From positions 2,046,001 to 2,110,000 of the forward strand of contig JACGCM010002568.1 of assembly GCA_014058105.1 (NCBI GenBank): a stretch of 64,000 nucleotides of DNA, in the 5' to 3' direction. The notes below the pieces were generated by a model. That model saw only the letters and a program-made list of their open reading frames with translations, had not been told where the DNA came from and ran no database searches. Source of the stretch: Kingdonia uniflora. Lineage: Eukaryota > Streptophyta > Magnoliopsida > Ranunculales > Circaeasteraceae. The position numbers and the translations under genes are program-made. Shown here piece after piece: positions 44,050 through 56,052 of this stretch; position 1 is the stretch's first letter; each line of letters opens with the position of its first letter.

Positions 44050-45060
44050 GTTACATCAGTTGTACAAGGTTGAAGCCGTGGCCTGTTATAGGAGACCAGC
44101 TGTATTGTGTTCTACGGGTTTGGTGAAGGTTCTTCGTCTTCTGTCATCAGATAGTAAGAACCCTTGCCAGTTTTATCGTACACGACGTAAGGTCCTTCCT
44201 AGGATTCGGCTAGCTTTCTGGCATTTCGAGGTTTCGAGGATTGGTTGACACGCTAAAGTACTTGATCTCTAATTTTAAAGCTTCATGGTCGAACTCTCTT
44301 GTTATAGGATTTCTGAAGTAATGTGTGGTAGCGGCCAAGGTTGGCGATGGCTCGGTCTTTGATTTCGTCGATCCACAACATGTTCCATTCGAGTTCAAAC
44401 TCATTGTCCTTATCTAGGAGGTTAGGATCCCATGTAGGAACTTTGATTTGAGTAGGGAGCATAGCTTCGGTACCATATGCTACAAGGAAAGGGGTGTAGC
44501 ATGTAGATTTTTGTAGTGTTATTCGATAGACCTAGAGGACATGCTATAACTCCTGAATTCATTGACCTTTTTTTGTATCAACTCTTTTCTTGAGACCGTC
44601 GATAATGGTTTTGTTGATTGCTTTGACTTAACCGTTACCTTGGGGATAGTAAGGTGTTGAGGGGGAGAGGATGATATTGTGTTTTTTGAGAATGTTTATA
44701 ACTTTACTACAGACGAACTGGGGACCATTGTCACATCGAATCATATGGGGGCAGCCAAAGTGTGTTATGATGTTTTCCCATAAAAATTTGATAACTTCTT
44801 CTCTGGTGCGGCACAATGGTACAGTTTCGACCCATTTGGAGAAGAAATCTGTTGTAACAAGAACATTTTCTCTGCTTTCTGAGGCTTTAGGGAAGGGACC
44901 GATAAGATCGATAGCCCATTTTTTGAATGGCCAGGAGGCTTGGCTGTAATGGAGGTCTTGTGAAGGGTAATGAATGTCATGGGCGTGATGTTGGCATTTG
45001 TCATAGTGTTTTGCATATTCTTCGGCTTGATTTTTCATATTCGGCCAAAATAAGCTTTTA
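44050..45060 (-). pseudogene. E6 integrase
   Basis: 45038-44628: KHYDKCQHHAHDIHYPSQDL (end of zinc domain), WPFKKWAIDLIGPF with the first Asp, FFSKWVETVPL, MIRCDNGPQFVCSKV with the second Asp, YYPQGNG leading to the Glu. After stops the C-terminal part reads ELEWNMLWIDEIKDRAIAN and EGPYVVYDKTGKGSYYLMTE, the GPY module, ending near 44050. Confidence 0.85.
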
Positions 45061-45305
45061 GAGACTGCTCAAAGGGCTATAGAACGACCAGTAGTATGAG
45101 TACCGCAGGTTCCTTCGTGAAGTTCGGTTAAGATTGTAGAGGCTTCAGCTTGGGATATGCATCAAAGGAGGACGCCATTTGGGGATTTGCAATGTAATTA
45201 ATTTTTGTAGATAGTGTATCTGCGGTAATTTTCTAACAACGATCTTCTGGCTTTGGGATCATCTGGAAGGGTGGCATTGTTGAGGTAATAGAGGAATGGG
45301 GTGCG

Positions 45306-46400
45306 TCAGTCATCTAGATCGAGACTCTTGCCCCCAGTATTAATAGTATTGACTTCCATCTGGTCGATACTTGGGTGCTTGAGTACTTCAATATGAAGGG
45401 CTAGGGAATCTGACTGTCTGAGCATGGCTAGGATATAGGCGAGGGCATTTGCATGTTGGTTTTCTCCTCGAGAGTAATGAGTGATAGCAGATTTTTTGGG
45501 AAAATGGCTCTTGAGCTGTTTAACAAAAAGTGCATAGTCGGCCATGCAACCATTATCTTGATTTTCTCCTGTATAATGTCTCTGAACAAGTTGGGAATCT
45601 GTAAAAATGGCAACTTTGGGAATGCTATGGTCGAGAGGGAGGTCGACGCCGTGGTTAAAGACTTCGTACTCTACTTTGTTATTAGAACATTCGAAGGTAA
45701 GTTTGACAGCTTTCTCTATTCGGTCATTAGTGGGTGTGACCATGACAATACCAATTCCAGAGCCATTAGGTCCAGCGGATCAATCTATGAATAAACGCCG
45801 GCCAGTGTGAGGGTTCCAGGGATCTGTTATTTTGGGTTGGTCTTTTGTTAAGTCATCATAGTGTTCTTCCCAATCGATATCTTCGACCGGGTAGTCAGCG
45901 AGGAAATGTACTTCTACTTGGCCTTTTTGGGATATTTTCTTCATGAATGTAATGTCATGTTCGCCAAGATACATAGACCACTGCTGTATTCTTTTGGATT
46001 TTTCTTTTTTATTGAGTACTTCTCAGAGGGGGTAACTTGTTATAACACGGATGGGGTGGGCTTGGAAGTATGGTTTGAGTTTGCAGGCTGAATAGACAAG
46101 GGTAAGGAGCAAACGCTCAAGTTTTGAATATCGGGTTTATAAGGGTGTTAGAGTTTTGCTGATGAAGTATGCAGGATTCTCAGCATTTAAGTCGAGTCGA
46201 ATAAGTACTGAACTGACGGAAGTGTGTGTGACAGTAAGGTACAAAGAGAGTGTTTTGCCTTCGATAGGTGTGCTGATAATGGGTGGTCGGCCAAGATAAG
46301 TTTTGAGATCGAGGAAGGCCTGTTCGCACTCGGGTGTCCAGTTGACCTTGGGGTTGTTTTTCCTTTTTGCGTTATGGACGCCTTAGTTGCGTAAGAGGGA
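45306..46400 (-). pseudogene. E6 RNase H pair
   Basis: 46400-45990: first RNase H (YLGRPPIISTPIEGKTLSLY and ESWRFELKPYFQ-like region). 45974-45306: linker VEVHFLADYPVEDIDWEEHY and second RNase H RRLFID, stop, then GIVMVTPTNDRIEKAVKLTF, SNNKVEYEVFNHGVDLPLDH, IFTDSQLVQRHYTG and ENQHANALAYILAML. In the motif NNEAEYE the Glu for catalysis is kept as VEYE. The domains are split by a stop near 45775 and others. Confidence 0.8.
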
Positions 46401-47424
46401 AAAGATCCAAGCACATCTATCTGAGGATTTGGAAATGAAACGGTTGAGGGTTGCTATTTTACTAGCCACTTTTTGGACATCTTTTTTGGTTCCCGGCGAA
46501 GGCATATATATGAGGGCTCGAATATGGGTGGGGTAAATCTCGATACTTCGCTTACTTATAAGGTAGCCCACAAATTTACCAGACGAAATGCCAAATTGGT
46601 ATTTGCCGGGGTTGAGTTTCATGTTATATGTACGAAGTATTGAGAAGACTTCGGCTAGGTCTTGGATATGGGTTATTTTAGGAAGGCTTTTGCATAGCAT
46701 GTCGTCAATGTAGACTTCGACCGACTTGCCAAGCAAAGGGTTAAACATGGTTGTGACGAGACGTTGGTAAGTGGCTCCCATATTTTTAAGGTTGAAGGGC
46801 ATGACCTTAAAGCAGTAAAGGTCTTGTTCAGTGATAAATGAAGTTTTAAGTTGATATTTGGGTAGGAGGGGCACCTGATTCAAATTCGAAGCGACATCTA
46901 TCATTGATAGGCGCTCATGTCCGGTAGTTGCATTGAGGAGTCCTGAAATGATCGGGAGGGGGAAGCTCTCCTTTCAGTTTGTACTTGTGGAGATCTATAA
47001 AATTGACAGAAATTCTGATCTTGCCGTTCTTCTTGGGAACTTCCACAATGTTTAATATCCAGTCAGCGTATTTGACTTCTCTGATAAACCCTGCGGCTAT
47101 GAGCTGGTCCACTTCAAGGTTAACTGCTTCTCGAAGTCGTGGTGCCAAGTTATGTTTCTTATGCTTTACTACTGAAGAATAGGGAATGATGTCGAGGTGA
47201 TGGGACGCCAGGCTGGGGTCAACGCCAGGCATCTCCTGGAATGTCCATGCGAAGACATCTTTGTTTGTTCGAAGGAAATCTGCAAGCTCGAGGCGTTCTG
47301 CCTCATTTGGAAAAGCTCTGACAAATCTACCTCGACCGGGGCCGTCGAGTTTGATATAAATAGTTGGTTCGATGGGTAAAGTGGTATTTTTCAAAGGTGT
47401 AGGGATGGAAAGAGATAGTGATTG
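46383..47424 (-). pseudogene. E6 reverse transcriptase
   Basis: In frame after the leaky stop: GPGRGRFVRAFPNEAERLEL, FAWTFQEMPGVDPSLASHHL, IAAGFIREVKYADWILNIVE, VPKKNGKIRISVNFIDLHKY; a frameshift near 46950; then MIDVASNLNQVPL, CFKVMPFNLKNMGATYQRLV and catalytic VEVYIDDMLCK. VDFTDLNK has become VNFIDLHK, so the first catalytic Asp of RT motif A (VDF) is Asn. Confidence 0.87.
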
Positions 47425-47427
47425 CTA
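47419..47427 (-). promoter_or_regulatory. E6 leaky stop codon between protease and pol (TAG CAA TCA)
   Basis: Minus strand CCA TAG CAA TCA; same frame on both sides; fits CARYYA. Confidence 0.65.
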
Positions 47428-47988
47428 TGGACGGCTAACGAGTTTCTGGGTCTGATCGATCTCCGGGTGCTCGCATGAACTGGTGAGGCGTTGAGAACCT
47501 TTCAAATTCCAAGTACCTTCGGGGGTGGTAAAATGACAGGTCTGATGGTAGGTCAAAGGTATGGCGTGCATAGCATGGAGCCAGTGACGCCCGAGGATAT
47601 CGAGGTATTCTGACTTCTTATCAATAACAAGGATGCTGGTTTGAAGTGTAAGAGGGCCTGTGGTAACTGGTAAGCTGATTCGACCAGCAACAACTTCTGT
47701 GGCCCCAATGAAGCCTTTTAACTCGACATTGGCAGGGGTTATGAGATCTATCTTCTTCATGGTTTCGATAGTTTGGAGAAAAAGGAAATCAGCTACATTC
47801 CTTGTGTTAATTAGCATTATGTGGAGGAAAAGGTTTCCGATCTTAATCATGATGACTAATGGATCAGAATGGGGGAATAGAACATGGGAAGTATCACAGC
47901 CGATAAAAGAGATGCCTTCAAGATGAGCGCGATGGCTGGGTTCTGGCAGGAGGGTGAGAAGTTTCTCCTGGTGGTGAGTTTGTAACAT
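47425..47988 (-). pseudogene. E6 retropepsin, active site lost
   Basis: Open for 187 codons. Reads FIGCDTSHVLFPHSDPLVIM, then HIMLINTRNVADFLF where related copies have VDTGSxxDxLF: the DTG triad is NTR. Then LKGFIGATEVVAGRISLP and YLDILGRHWLHAMHAIP. The frame is well kept although the catalytic Asp is gone. Confidence 0.87.
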
Positions 47989-48059
47989 TCTTTGATGTGC
48001 TTATATTTGCTTTTGGAACGTCCGCTGTCTATGTTGCTGACTTCGTTGAAGTTTATTCC

Positions 48060-49685
48060 TTAAATATGCACTTTGGCTGGGTCAGCAGTAGGGGTAGATT
48101 GAGGTTTAAGGTAAGACCCGTGAAGATAGCTAGGAAGGTCTGTAATATACTGGTGTAGAAGACCTGCTTTGAGGATGAGCTCGAGGGAGCGCTGGAGGGC
48201 GAAGCGTTTGTTGGCACAATAAGGTTTGCCTGGTCTGACTTCGATAGGGAAAGGAATACGCCAGATGGGGTCTGCTTGCATATGTGGATGAAGGGTACTG
48301 AGAGGGGCAGTGAGTGTGGGTAAGACTAGCTTCGGTCGCTTCTTGCGAGCTTCAGCACTGTTATCGATGTTAGGGCGTTTGCGGCTCTCAGTCTCCTGTG
48401 AGACAGGAGCGATCAGGGGCGTTGGAGTGGAAGGCACGTTTTTTCAAGGTTTATTGAGAGATGGGGTAGAAGGTTGGCTCGTTTTATGTGACTCGCAGAG
48501 GCGTTCAAGGTAAATATGACCATTGAATTTTAAGAGCATTTCCTCAAGGGTTTGAGGTTTATGGTAAACTAGGTGTTTTTTGATTCGACTGTGATCAGGT
48601 AGGGCATTCGAGTATGATATTATGACATTCTCACCGTCGAGTTTCTTGATTTTCCGTGATTCATCCAGGAACCTTTTGCTAAAGGCTTCGAGTGACTCAT
48701 TGTTAGATTTTCTAAAATTGAACAGAGCACCAACTCTGACTTCTCTGTCCTTATTGAAAGTAAACTAGGCGATGAAAAGCCGTGATAGTTTCTTGAAGCT
48801 TCGTATTGAGCGATTTGGGAGATTGTGATACCATCGAAGGGGGCTGTCAGTGAGGCTGGTGGGATAAAGGAGACATAACAGGTAATCTGCTGTAGACTAA
48901 AGGCTCAGGGGATTTTGGAATTTGAGAATGTGTGATTAAGTGTCTGTGTTATGGTATTTGCTAAATTTGGGGGCACGTAAATTAGGGGGTATCTCGATAG
49001 CGGGAAGTTTAGGGCATATAGAGTTATTGAGACAACTCCAGGAGGTGGTAACTGGGCATGCGCTGACGCGAATAGCTAGTTGTATTTTGAGGTCAAAGTC
49101 TTGCTATGCAGCATAGGCAGGATGAGGGGGAGATTGAGGGATTCGAGGATGGTGAGTTCGAGTGGGTGGAATTTATTCCACGCTGCGCTCCCTGAGACGT
49201 TCTCGAGCAGGGAGGCGGATGGGGTGCCTAGAGAATCAGAGGGTGGAGTCATAAGATTTTTCTATGGGGTGAATGCCGAGGTGGATGGGGCCTCTAGGAG
49301 GAATAATGTGGGGAGCACCCTCGGCATGGATATGGCCTTGGGCTACACCGAGAGTGGGTAGGGGTCCCTGACGGGCACGGGCAGACATGCATTGCAGATC
49401 TGCTGCTTGGGATGGTTGATCAGGTTCTAGAGGCTATTATTTTTGCAGCACTCTGACGGTGTTACGTAACTTGTCGATTGCCCAGTTCTGTCTATTCTCG
49501 TCACTCAGGCGGTAATTCTGTTTAGTTTCCAACTCCAGGCAGTGGTTTTCACTTTCTTACTAAAGTTGTGCATGGTGGCGCTCCTCAACTTGAGCGACTT
49601 GCTTAGATAATAAGGCTATTTGGGCAGCCACTCCGTCGATGGAGATGCCGGCATGGGTTAAACTGGAACGGAGGGTCGGTGCCAT
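48060..49685 (-). pseudogene. gag: E6 gag, heavily broken
   Basis: ATG at 49685, about 70 bp after the primer site, begins MAPTLRSSLTHAGISIDG, QVAQVEERHHAQL and a stop; the coiled-coil style matches the E1 gag start. The capsid core (48990-48500) is unreadable in one frame. 48437-48060 is open: KRPNIDNSAEARKKRPKL, CANKRFALQRSLELILKAGL, LPSYLHGSYLKPQ, the segment upstream of the protease in Tat elements. Confidence 0.7.
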
Positions 49686-49752
49686 TGAGGAAAATCTATG
49701 GATGTTGAAAATAGGGGGAGGGAAAGAGAAAATGGGATTGGTAAGGTGGGAA

Positions 49753-49767
49753 GCACAGACGGCGCCA
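49753..49767 (-). other. E6 primer binding site
   Basis: Minus strand TGGCGCCGTCTGTGC, two bases from the LTR end. E5 has TGGCACTGTCTGTGGG at the same place. Confidence 0.8.
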
Positions 49768-49769
49768 AT

Positions 49770-50247
49770 TGTAGGGGCCTAACTTCTTTTGGAGAGGAAT
49801 TTGTCTCTTACAACACGGGGTTAATCTTCACTCAAAGGAATGGAAGTAAATAATCTAAAGTATGAACAATCTATAGAAAAAAATACTTGCGTAGAGGCCC
49901 GAATGTGACTCTCTACGACCTCTGATGAGGATTTTAAAGTATGTTTTTATTACTGTGACAGTGGTTGGGCCTGTCACTGTAGCTGTAAGGACCAATCACT
50001 GCGCCGTCTTGTCTGATGAGCTGGCTGCCTGTCCCGTCATACCTCGACCATGTGCTGCTATGGTCGAAGTGTTTCTGCTGCGATGTGTGAAGCCACCCTC
50101 GAGGTTTGTTTATTGCCGAAGCTTCGTCTTCAAATGATTTTTGGAAGGCTTATCTGAGGATTGAGTGGGCTTCGATACATTCGAGTAGGCTGCGAAGTAG
50201 CCTTCGAGTGTCGGAGTTGGGTCGAAGGCTGCGAGTAGGCTACTACA
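49770..50247 (-). repeat. E6 5' LTR with internal deletion
   Basis: 478 bp against 734 bp in the 3' LTR. Both ends match; about 256 bp are missing after TTTTTATTACTG (around 49959), the part that holds the TATA box and the U3/R border in the 3' LTR. Ends TGTAGTAGCC (minus) and GGCCCCTACA. Confidence 0.85.
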
Positions 50248-50278
50248 CATGTCGAGCTCACGGAATTAGGCCATTATA
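50248..50278 (+). repeat. E5 5' LTR, right end
   Basis: CATGTCGAGCTCACGG to GGCCATTATA, aligns with the end of the E3 LTR; the first five bases are the E6 target duplication. Confidence 0.65.
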
Positions 50279-50280
50279 TA

Positions 50281-50300
50281 TGGCACTGTCTGTGGGAAAG
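50281..50300 (+). other. E5 primer binding site
   Basis: TGGCACTGTCTGTGGGAAAG, two bases after the LTR. Confidence 0.7.
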
Positions 50301-50356
50301 AAATTCTTTCCACGGTATCCTAAGACATTCAATCACTCTACTACAACATTTCAATC

Positions 50357-52149
50357 ATGGTCACATCCTGGCGACCAAATCGCGGAGTCCAGTTCGATCT
50401 CCCAATTGAGTTGGAACAACTTTTAGAGCTCCAAGAAAATCTCTTCATTGAAACAGAAAAGCGTAACGAGCTCGAACAATAATTATCTCGCGACTGAGAG
50501 CTCAATGAAAAAGAGCTCAACGCCGAACAACAAGTTTGTTTGACAGTGCCCAAATGATACGAAGATCTAATGATAACCATACTTACTACCTTGCTAGCAC
50601 TGCAGAACATTCAATAGACTCCTCCACTACGAGATCATGATCATGTGCCAGAAGCCTCTCAGATTTCTGTGCGGGAAAGATTGGGACCTCAAGGGCCACC
50701 AATGAGGCTATTTCCAGACCTATTCGGAATGAACCACAACCTTCTGTTCATTTAGGAGGGGAGATTCAATCTAAAATCATCCTAGGTCACCGATGTTCCA
50801 TCCGTCAAGAGGAAGAACAGAGACCTCCGTCTCAACTTCCAGCATGTGATCGCTTGAGTGAAGGTATCGGTACTCATAATCCGTAACCTCATCGTCAGGC
50901 CGCTCAACCGATCCGTCACTGCGTCATACAAGAACACATGGACCAGAAGATTAAGTAGTTGATTGAAGCACAAGTTCTGGGCACAATGACAACCTTACCA
51001 AGTTACAAGGAAGTCCGCTAGCCTATGAACTATTCAATATGGATATTCCAAAAGGTTTCTATACTCTGAAAATTTGCAAATACAAGGGTATCGATCCCAA
51101 GGAGCACATTCAACAGTACCGCGATTCATTAGAGTTGCACTCTAATCTCAACCACATTCTCTACCGTCTGTTCGCCATAAGTCTCCAAGAGGAACCACTC
51201 TGATGGTTCCATTCTCTAGCTGAAGACTCCATAAGCACATTTAACCAGCTACAGAAACAATTCATCAAGACATATGCTCATAACAGAGACAAAGAAGAAA
51301 ATCTGTATTCACTTATCAGTCTCAAACAATCCAATGGAGAGAAGCTCGAAACATTTTCAAAGAAGTTTTTAGAACTCGCGCATAAAGTGGACAATCTTGA
51401 TCAGAAGACCGCTGTTACTGCTTTTACCAATGCATTCCAATTGGACAGTAAAGCCAAAGAGTACCTCTTCCTCAACAAACCTGCGATCTTGGAGGATATG
51501 ATCACCATGGTTAATGGCTACGTCGACCTGGAAAGGATGATGTTTGAAAGACATATAAGTCTACTAAATCCGTCCTTTCTACAAAAGGACCCTCTACAAA
51601 ACAGAACACAAAACCTAAGGGGGACCAGGGTGATGAGAAGCGCGCTAAGGGAAATACTAACAACCCTCGGAGAGGCAGGCCACAAGTCAAACCTGTCCTC
51701 CCAAAGATGAATGTTTGAATCTCCACAATTTTACATATTCTCGTGAAAGACATGCTCTACCGTCTCTCCTAACCATTGGAACCAATCGAGAGCCGACCGT
51801 ACTTCATGCACCATAAGGTAAAACATCATTCTACTGACAATTACTATGCTTTACAAAGGTTGCTCGAACTCATTTTCAAGGAGGGACGGATGCACGAATA
51901 TATTTTTGACCAGGAATCATTCAAGGATGACATCTATAAGAAGCAACATGAAATTGTCCGGGTCAAAGATCAAGCTGAGGAGAAGCACTTATACCATATG
52001 TACCACAACAATATGATCGAGATCAATTAGATTGCAAACTTTAACAGATTCAGGCGCAGAAGATTTTTAGAATGCTACGATCTCACACCTCAAGTAAAAA
52101 AGGCAAACTTCTACCTGAGTCAAGCAATCGCCGACTTGGAATATCCTTC
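50357..52149 (+). pseudogene. gag: E5 gag
   Basis: ATG at 50357: TSWRPNRGVQFDLPIELEQL, then a Glu/Leu coiled-coil with a TAA at 50480 and many later stops. The core around 51030-51380 parallels E3 (LQGSPLAYELFNMDIP, EGSISTF-like part). 51387-51710 is open (DQKTAVTAFTNAFQLD, MITMVNGYVDLERMM). 51776-52030 holds HHKVKHHSTDNYYALQRLLE (knuckle with Cys lost) and KHLYHMYHNNMIEIN. Confidence 0.8.
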
Positions 52150-52607
52150 GAAGATTACGATACTAGCCATGTCAATTTTCCACATCATGACGCGCTAGTC
52201 ATAATGCTCAAGATGAATTTTTTTTCATGCACACCATAATGATCGATACTGGCAGCGGTATTGAGATCCTCTTTCAGAGCACTATCGACCAAATTGGCTT
52301 GGCCTATCAAGTTATTCAGAGCGACACCGATATCAGCGGATTCAATGGTTCTAAAGAAGAGCGAGTAGATAAGATCACCTTACCTATTACCTCTAGGCCA
52401 GCCACCATCGACGTCATCTTCTATGTGATCAACGCCAAATTTCATTATCTAGGGATTATGGGCCATTGTTGGATTCATAATATGGAAGCAGTCCGATTCA
52501 AACATGACAATGGTATTTATGAAATCAGGGGTAATCAAAAGCTTTTTCTAGCTTTCAAAAATACCGTCTCTGCAATTCTAGATACCTTCAAAAAATTTGG
52601 TGCATAA
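52150..52607 (+). pseudogene. E5 retropepsin
   Basis: HTIMIDTGSGIEILFQSTID (intact DTG), then DISGFNGSKEERVDKITLP, YLGIMGHCWIHNMEAVRF. The open part is 52227-52607; the upstream link to gag is frameshifted near 52215. Ends in TAA at 52605-52607. Confidence 0.85.
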
Positions 52608-52613
52608 CAATTA
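52605..52613 (+). promoter_or_regulatory. E5 stop codon between protease and pol (TAA CAA TTA)
   Basis: Same place and context as in E1, E3 and E6, but TAA in place of TAG; the frame stays open after it. Confidence 0.5.
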
Positions 52614-54060
52614 CAGCAAGCTGATTGCCTAGATGATCAGCCATCTACAAAGGAGCCAACCGAATATATTAATATTGATGGACCAGGCTGTGGTACTTTC
52701 ATCGGTATTAAGCTGGTTCTACATGAGAAGATTCTCTCATTCAGTTCTTACGACTAAATAGAGATATTTTTGCGTGGTCTTTCAAAGAAATGCTGAGGGT
52801 CGATCCGTCAAAGGCATATCGCAAAATAACAATCAACATCAATGCCACCGTAGTCAAGCTGAAACAGCAACGTCTATCACCGCGACTTCGAGTTGAAGCT
52901 GGGATTCATTCGAGAAGCCATGCATCCAGGCTGGATATCCAACATCGTCCCTGTCCCAAAAATGAATTGAAAGGTCCACGTTTGTGTAGATTTCTCAGAT
53001 ATCAACAAGCATACTCTAAAGGACAGTATTCCACTTCCCAACATTCATCAGATCCTTGATTCTACTGCAGGTCATGAACTCCTATCAATTATGGACGCTA
53101 CTTCAGGATACAATCAGATTCCACTCTTGGATGAAGATCAAGAAAAGGCCACTTGCATAACTAAAATGGACTTTATTGTAACAAAGTCATACCCTTCGGA
53201 CTCAAAAATGTAGGTGAAACTTATCAACGATTAATTACTACTATGTTCAAAGCACATCTCGGGCAAGTTGTGGAAGTCTACATTGGCGATCTCTTATGCA
53301 AGAGCATACAGTCCATTAATCACATTTCAGTTCTCAACACAATATTCAACATACTTTGATCATATAAGATGCGCCTCAATCCTGATAAGTGTCAATTAGG
53401 AGTACTTTGATCTTCTAGGCCACCTCATAAGAAAGAAGGGGATTGAGGCTAATCCAGATCAGATTCGGGCTCTTCTTGACATGCCTTCTCCAAAAACAAC
53501 AAAAAACCTTCAGAAATTTGCCGGCAAGATTGCCGAAATCAGCCGTTTCGTTTCAAAATCTTTAGACCGCTGTCATTGGCTGTTCCTATAACTCTGTGGT
53601 TGTACCATTCGAGGAAAAGTTTAGTCAAATGCAGAGGCTTAATTGACATCAGAATGCAAGGCAGCTTTTCAATATCTCAAAACCTATTTGGGGAAGTCTC
53701 CTATCATGAGCACCCTAATTGATAATGAGGAACTGATTATCTACCTCGCAGTTACAGATACTTCACTCAGCTTGGTTTTCATTTGAATTGAAGGGAAAAT
53801 TGAGAAGCTAGTCTACTTTATCAGTAAAACCCTCACTCCAGCTGAAACGAGGTATTCTAAAATTGAGAAGCTTCCTCTCATTTTTATTTATACTTCACAG
53901 AAGCTCAAGCACTGCTTCCAAGCTTATTTAGTCAAAGTCATGACGAACTACCCCCTTCAGGAAGTTCTATCCAAGAACAAAAAGTCAAGAAGAGTATAAC
54001 AATTGTCAGTCCGTTAGGGAGAACATAATATCAAGTTTGAACAACGTCATTCCGAAAAAG
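52608..54060 (+). pseudogene. E5 reverse transcriptase and first RNase H
   Basis: Reads FAWSFKEMLRVDPSKAY, a short deletion in the fingers, then frame changes; GYNQIPLLDEDQEKATC-like part near 53110, and VEVYIGDLLCK at 53271-53300: the catalytic YIDD is YIGD, so the enzyme is dead. RNase H follows with SKTLTPAETRYSKIEKLPL near 53825 and LKHCFQAYLVKVMTNYPLQE near 53910. More than ten stops. Confidence 0.82.
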
Positions 54061-54650
54061 GGTAGGTTGTGGCCGATTTTTTCGCAGATTTTTAAGTTAA
54101 AGATCCCGAGTGGGAAGAACATGATCCTGACTTTTCAGAGGAACCTTCATAGGATCCACCCTCAATGCATTTAACGAGCGAGCTGAATAGTTTACAAGGA
54201 AGGGGTGGAGACTTCTAACAGATGGATCAGAAGGACCCGTAGGGTCAGGAATTGGAATCGTACTGATTGCCCCTACCAACGACAGAATTGAGAAGTCAAT
54301 CTGCCAGGATTTTGAGGCCTTAAATAATATTACCGAGTACGGAGCTCTTATTCACAGACTTGTCCTTGCCCTCAAGCTTGGCATCCTGAACTCTCCGTTT
54401 ACACATATTCACTACTCATCGTCTACCATTACTCTGAGAAATACTAGAAAAATGGCAAGATGACTGAATATATAGCCCTCATCGCAGATAAGATGAGCAA
54501 GTTTGCGCAAGCAACTCTCGATTATCTTCCTTGAGGCAAGAATAGACACACTGATTCCTTGGCATATCTAGCTTGGGTTTTAGGCACAAAAGCTTGATAT
54601 CTCCAGATCGAAGTGATTTCAACCCCAGATTTGATTGTATTTTTGCATGC
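54061..54650 (+). pseudogene. E5 second RNase H
   Basis: GGDF/RLLTDGSEGPVGSGI-type start near 54205, then GIVLIAPTNDRIEKSI; the Glu and Asp motifs are weak (NNITEYGALIHRLVLAL). Many stops. Recognised by order and the matching E3 text. Confidence 0.7.
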
Positions 54651-55870
54651 ACGATCAACACTGGGGGCAATAAAGGGGGAGATGATGATTGGAGAAAGCC
54701 TTTCTTAGTTTATCTCGTTATCGATAACAAATGTAAAAGACCACTTCCAACAGATTTGAAGGTGCGCCGACAGCTAATAGATAACTCGAAGCACTACACC
54801 AATCAAATTGGTACCATGTACTACCGATCAGTCACAGGGCCTTACCTTAAGTGCCTCTTAAAATGAAAAGTAGACGAGATGCTCTACCATTTACATGAAG
54901 GGACTTGTGGCTTTCATACCGCAGGTCGATCACTAGCAAACAGAGCCATAACACAAAGAGTATTCTGGCCCAGCATACGCAAGTTTGCAAAATAGTACTC
55001 ACCTAAATATGATAGATGATACGTGCCCCTGCGTTCGAACTCCATGCAAGCAAGGTGTTTTGGACATTGAAAGATGGGTACTCAATCTGGTCAGTGAACT
55101 TCCTAATTCTACAAAATGGGTAGAAGCAATTCTACTTTGTCAAACCAGAGAAGAAAAGGTCACCTCTTTTATCTAGGAACACATCATCACTTGATTTGGG
55201 TGCCCCTACCTAATTCGTATCGATAACGAGCCAAAATTTGTTGGAGAAAAGGTTGTAACTTTCCTTAACCAACACAACATCATTCACTCACAATCTAACC
55301 CCTACTACCCTCAAGGCAATGGCCCAGCCGAAATCACCAATAAAACCATTATCGATGGACTCAAAAAAGGCTACACTATCAGAAAAAGGGAATTGGGTTC
55401 GGGAACTCCCTCATGTTTTATAGGCATATCGTACCACTCTACGACAGTCAACCGGCTGCACTCCATTCCTCCTTGCCTATGTTACTGAGGTCGTCATTCC
55501 TTTTTAAAGCCACCATCCAGTCAAAGATCACGAGCTAACTGAAAATAAAATGTGTTTGAATTTGCCTACAACCTCAGTTGGATCGATGAAACCAGGGAAT
55601 GCGCCATCGCTAACCTTGGTTGATATCACCATATGCTAGACAGTTCGCACAATAAACGAGTCAGAAACTGTACTTTTTAAATTGATTATCTCGTCCTCAG
55701 AGAAATACCTCAACACTGCAAAGAGCCTCACACTAGGTAACTAGCAGACAATTGGGAGGGTCCATTCCTTATCACAGGTCTCTCAGGCCTGGGATCATAT
55801 TACCTCATGATAGAGGAGGGCGTCTATATCTTGAGTCCTTAGAATACTAGGCGACTGAAATGATATTATC
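54651..55870 (+). pseudogene. E5 integrase
   Basis: GGNKGGDDDWRKPFLVYL, MYYRSVTGPYLKCLLK, zinc region GTCGFHTAGRSLANRAI, catalytic region LIRIDNEPKFVGEKVVTFL, NPYYPQGNGPAEITNK and the GPY-type end (LADNWEGPFLITGLSG). The segment between zinc region and first Asp is shortened. Ends near 55870. Confidence 0.8.
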
Positions 55871-56052
55871 GTTCGGTCCCTCACTACTCCATTTCAGTTT
55901 CTCTTTTCTTCATTCCAAAAGTGAGATTTCTATCTCCATCCAATGTAAATCCATTTTTCTAAAATCAATAAAACATACAAGTTTTCTTCATACATCTCTT
56001 TACTTTGTAGACAATATATAGATTAATGCATAGATAATACTAGCTTTCAATT

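Larger units (their letters stand above)
37474..50247 (-). mobile_element. E6: complete Tat-lineage gypsy element
   Basis: Both LTRs, primer site, polypurine tract and a 5-bp target duplication (CATAT left, CATGT right, one mismatch) are present, 12.8 kb. Minus strand order: 5' LTR, gag, protease, RT, RNase H pair, integrase, two-copy tandem repeat, antisense genes C, B, A, polypurine tract, 3' LTR. Inserted in the 5' LTR of E5. Catalytic losses (protease DTG) and stops make it non-autonomous today. Confidence 0.9.

Noticed and set aside
50341..50610. Minus-strand Ser-rich ORF
   Set aside because: Shadow of the E5 gag coiled-coil region.
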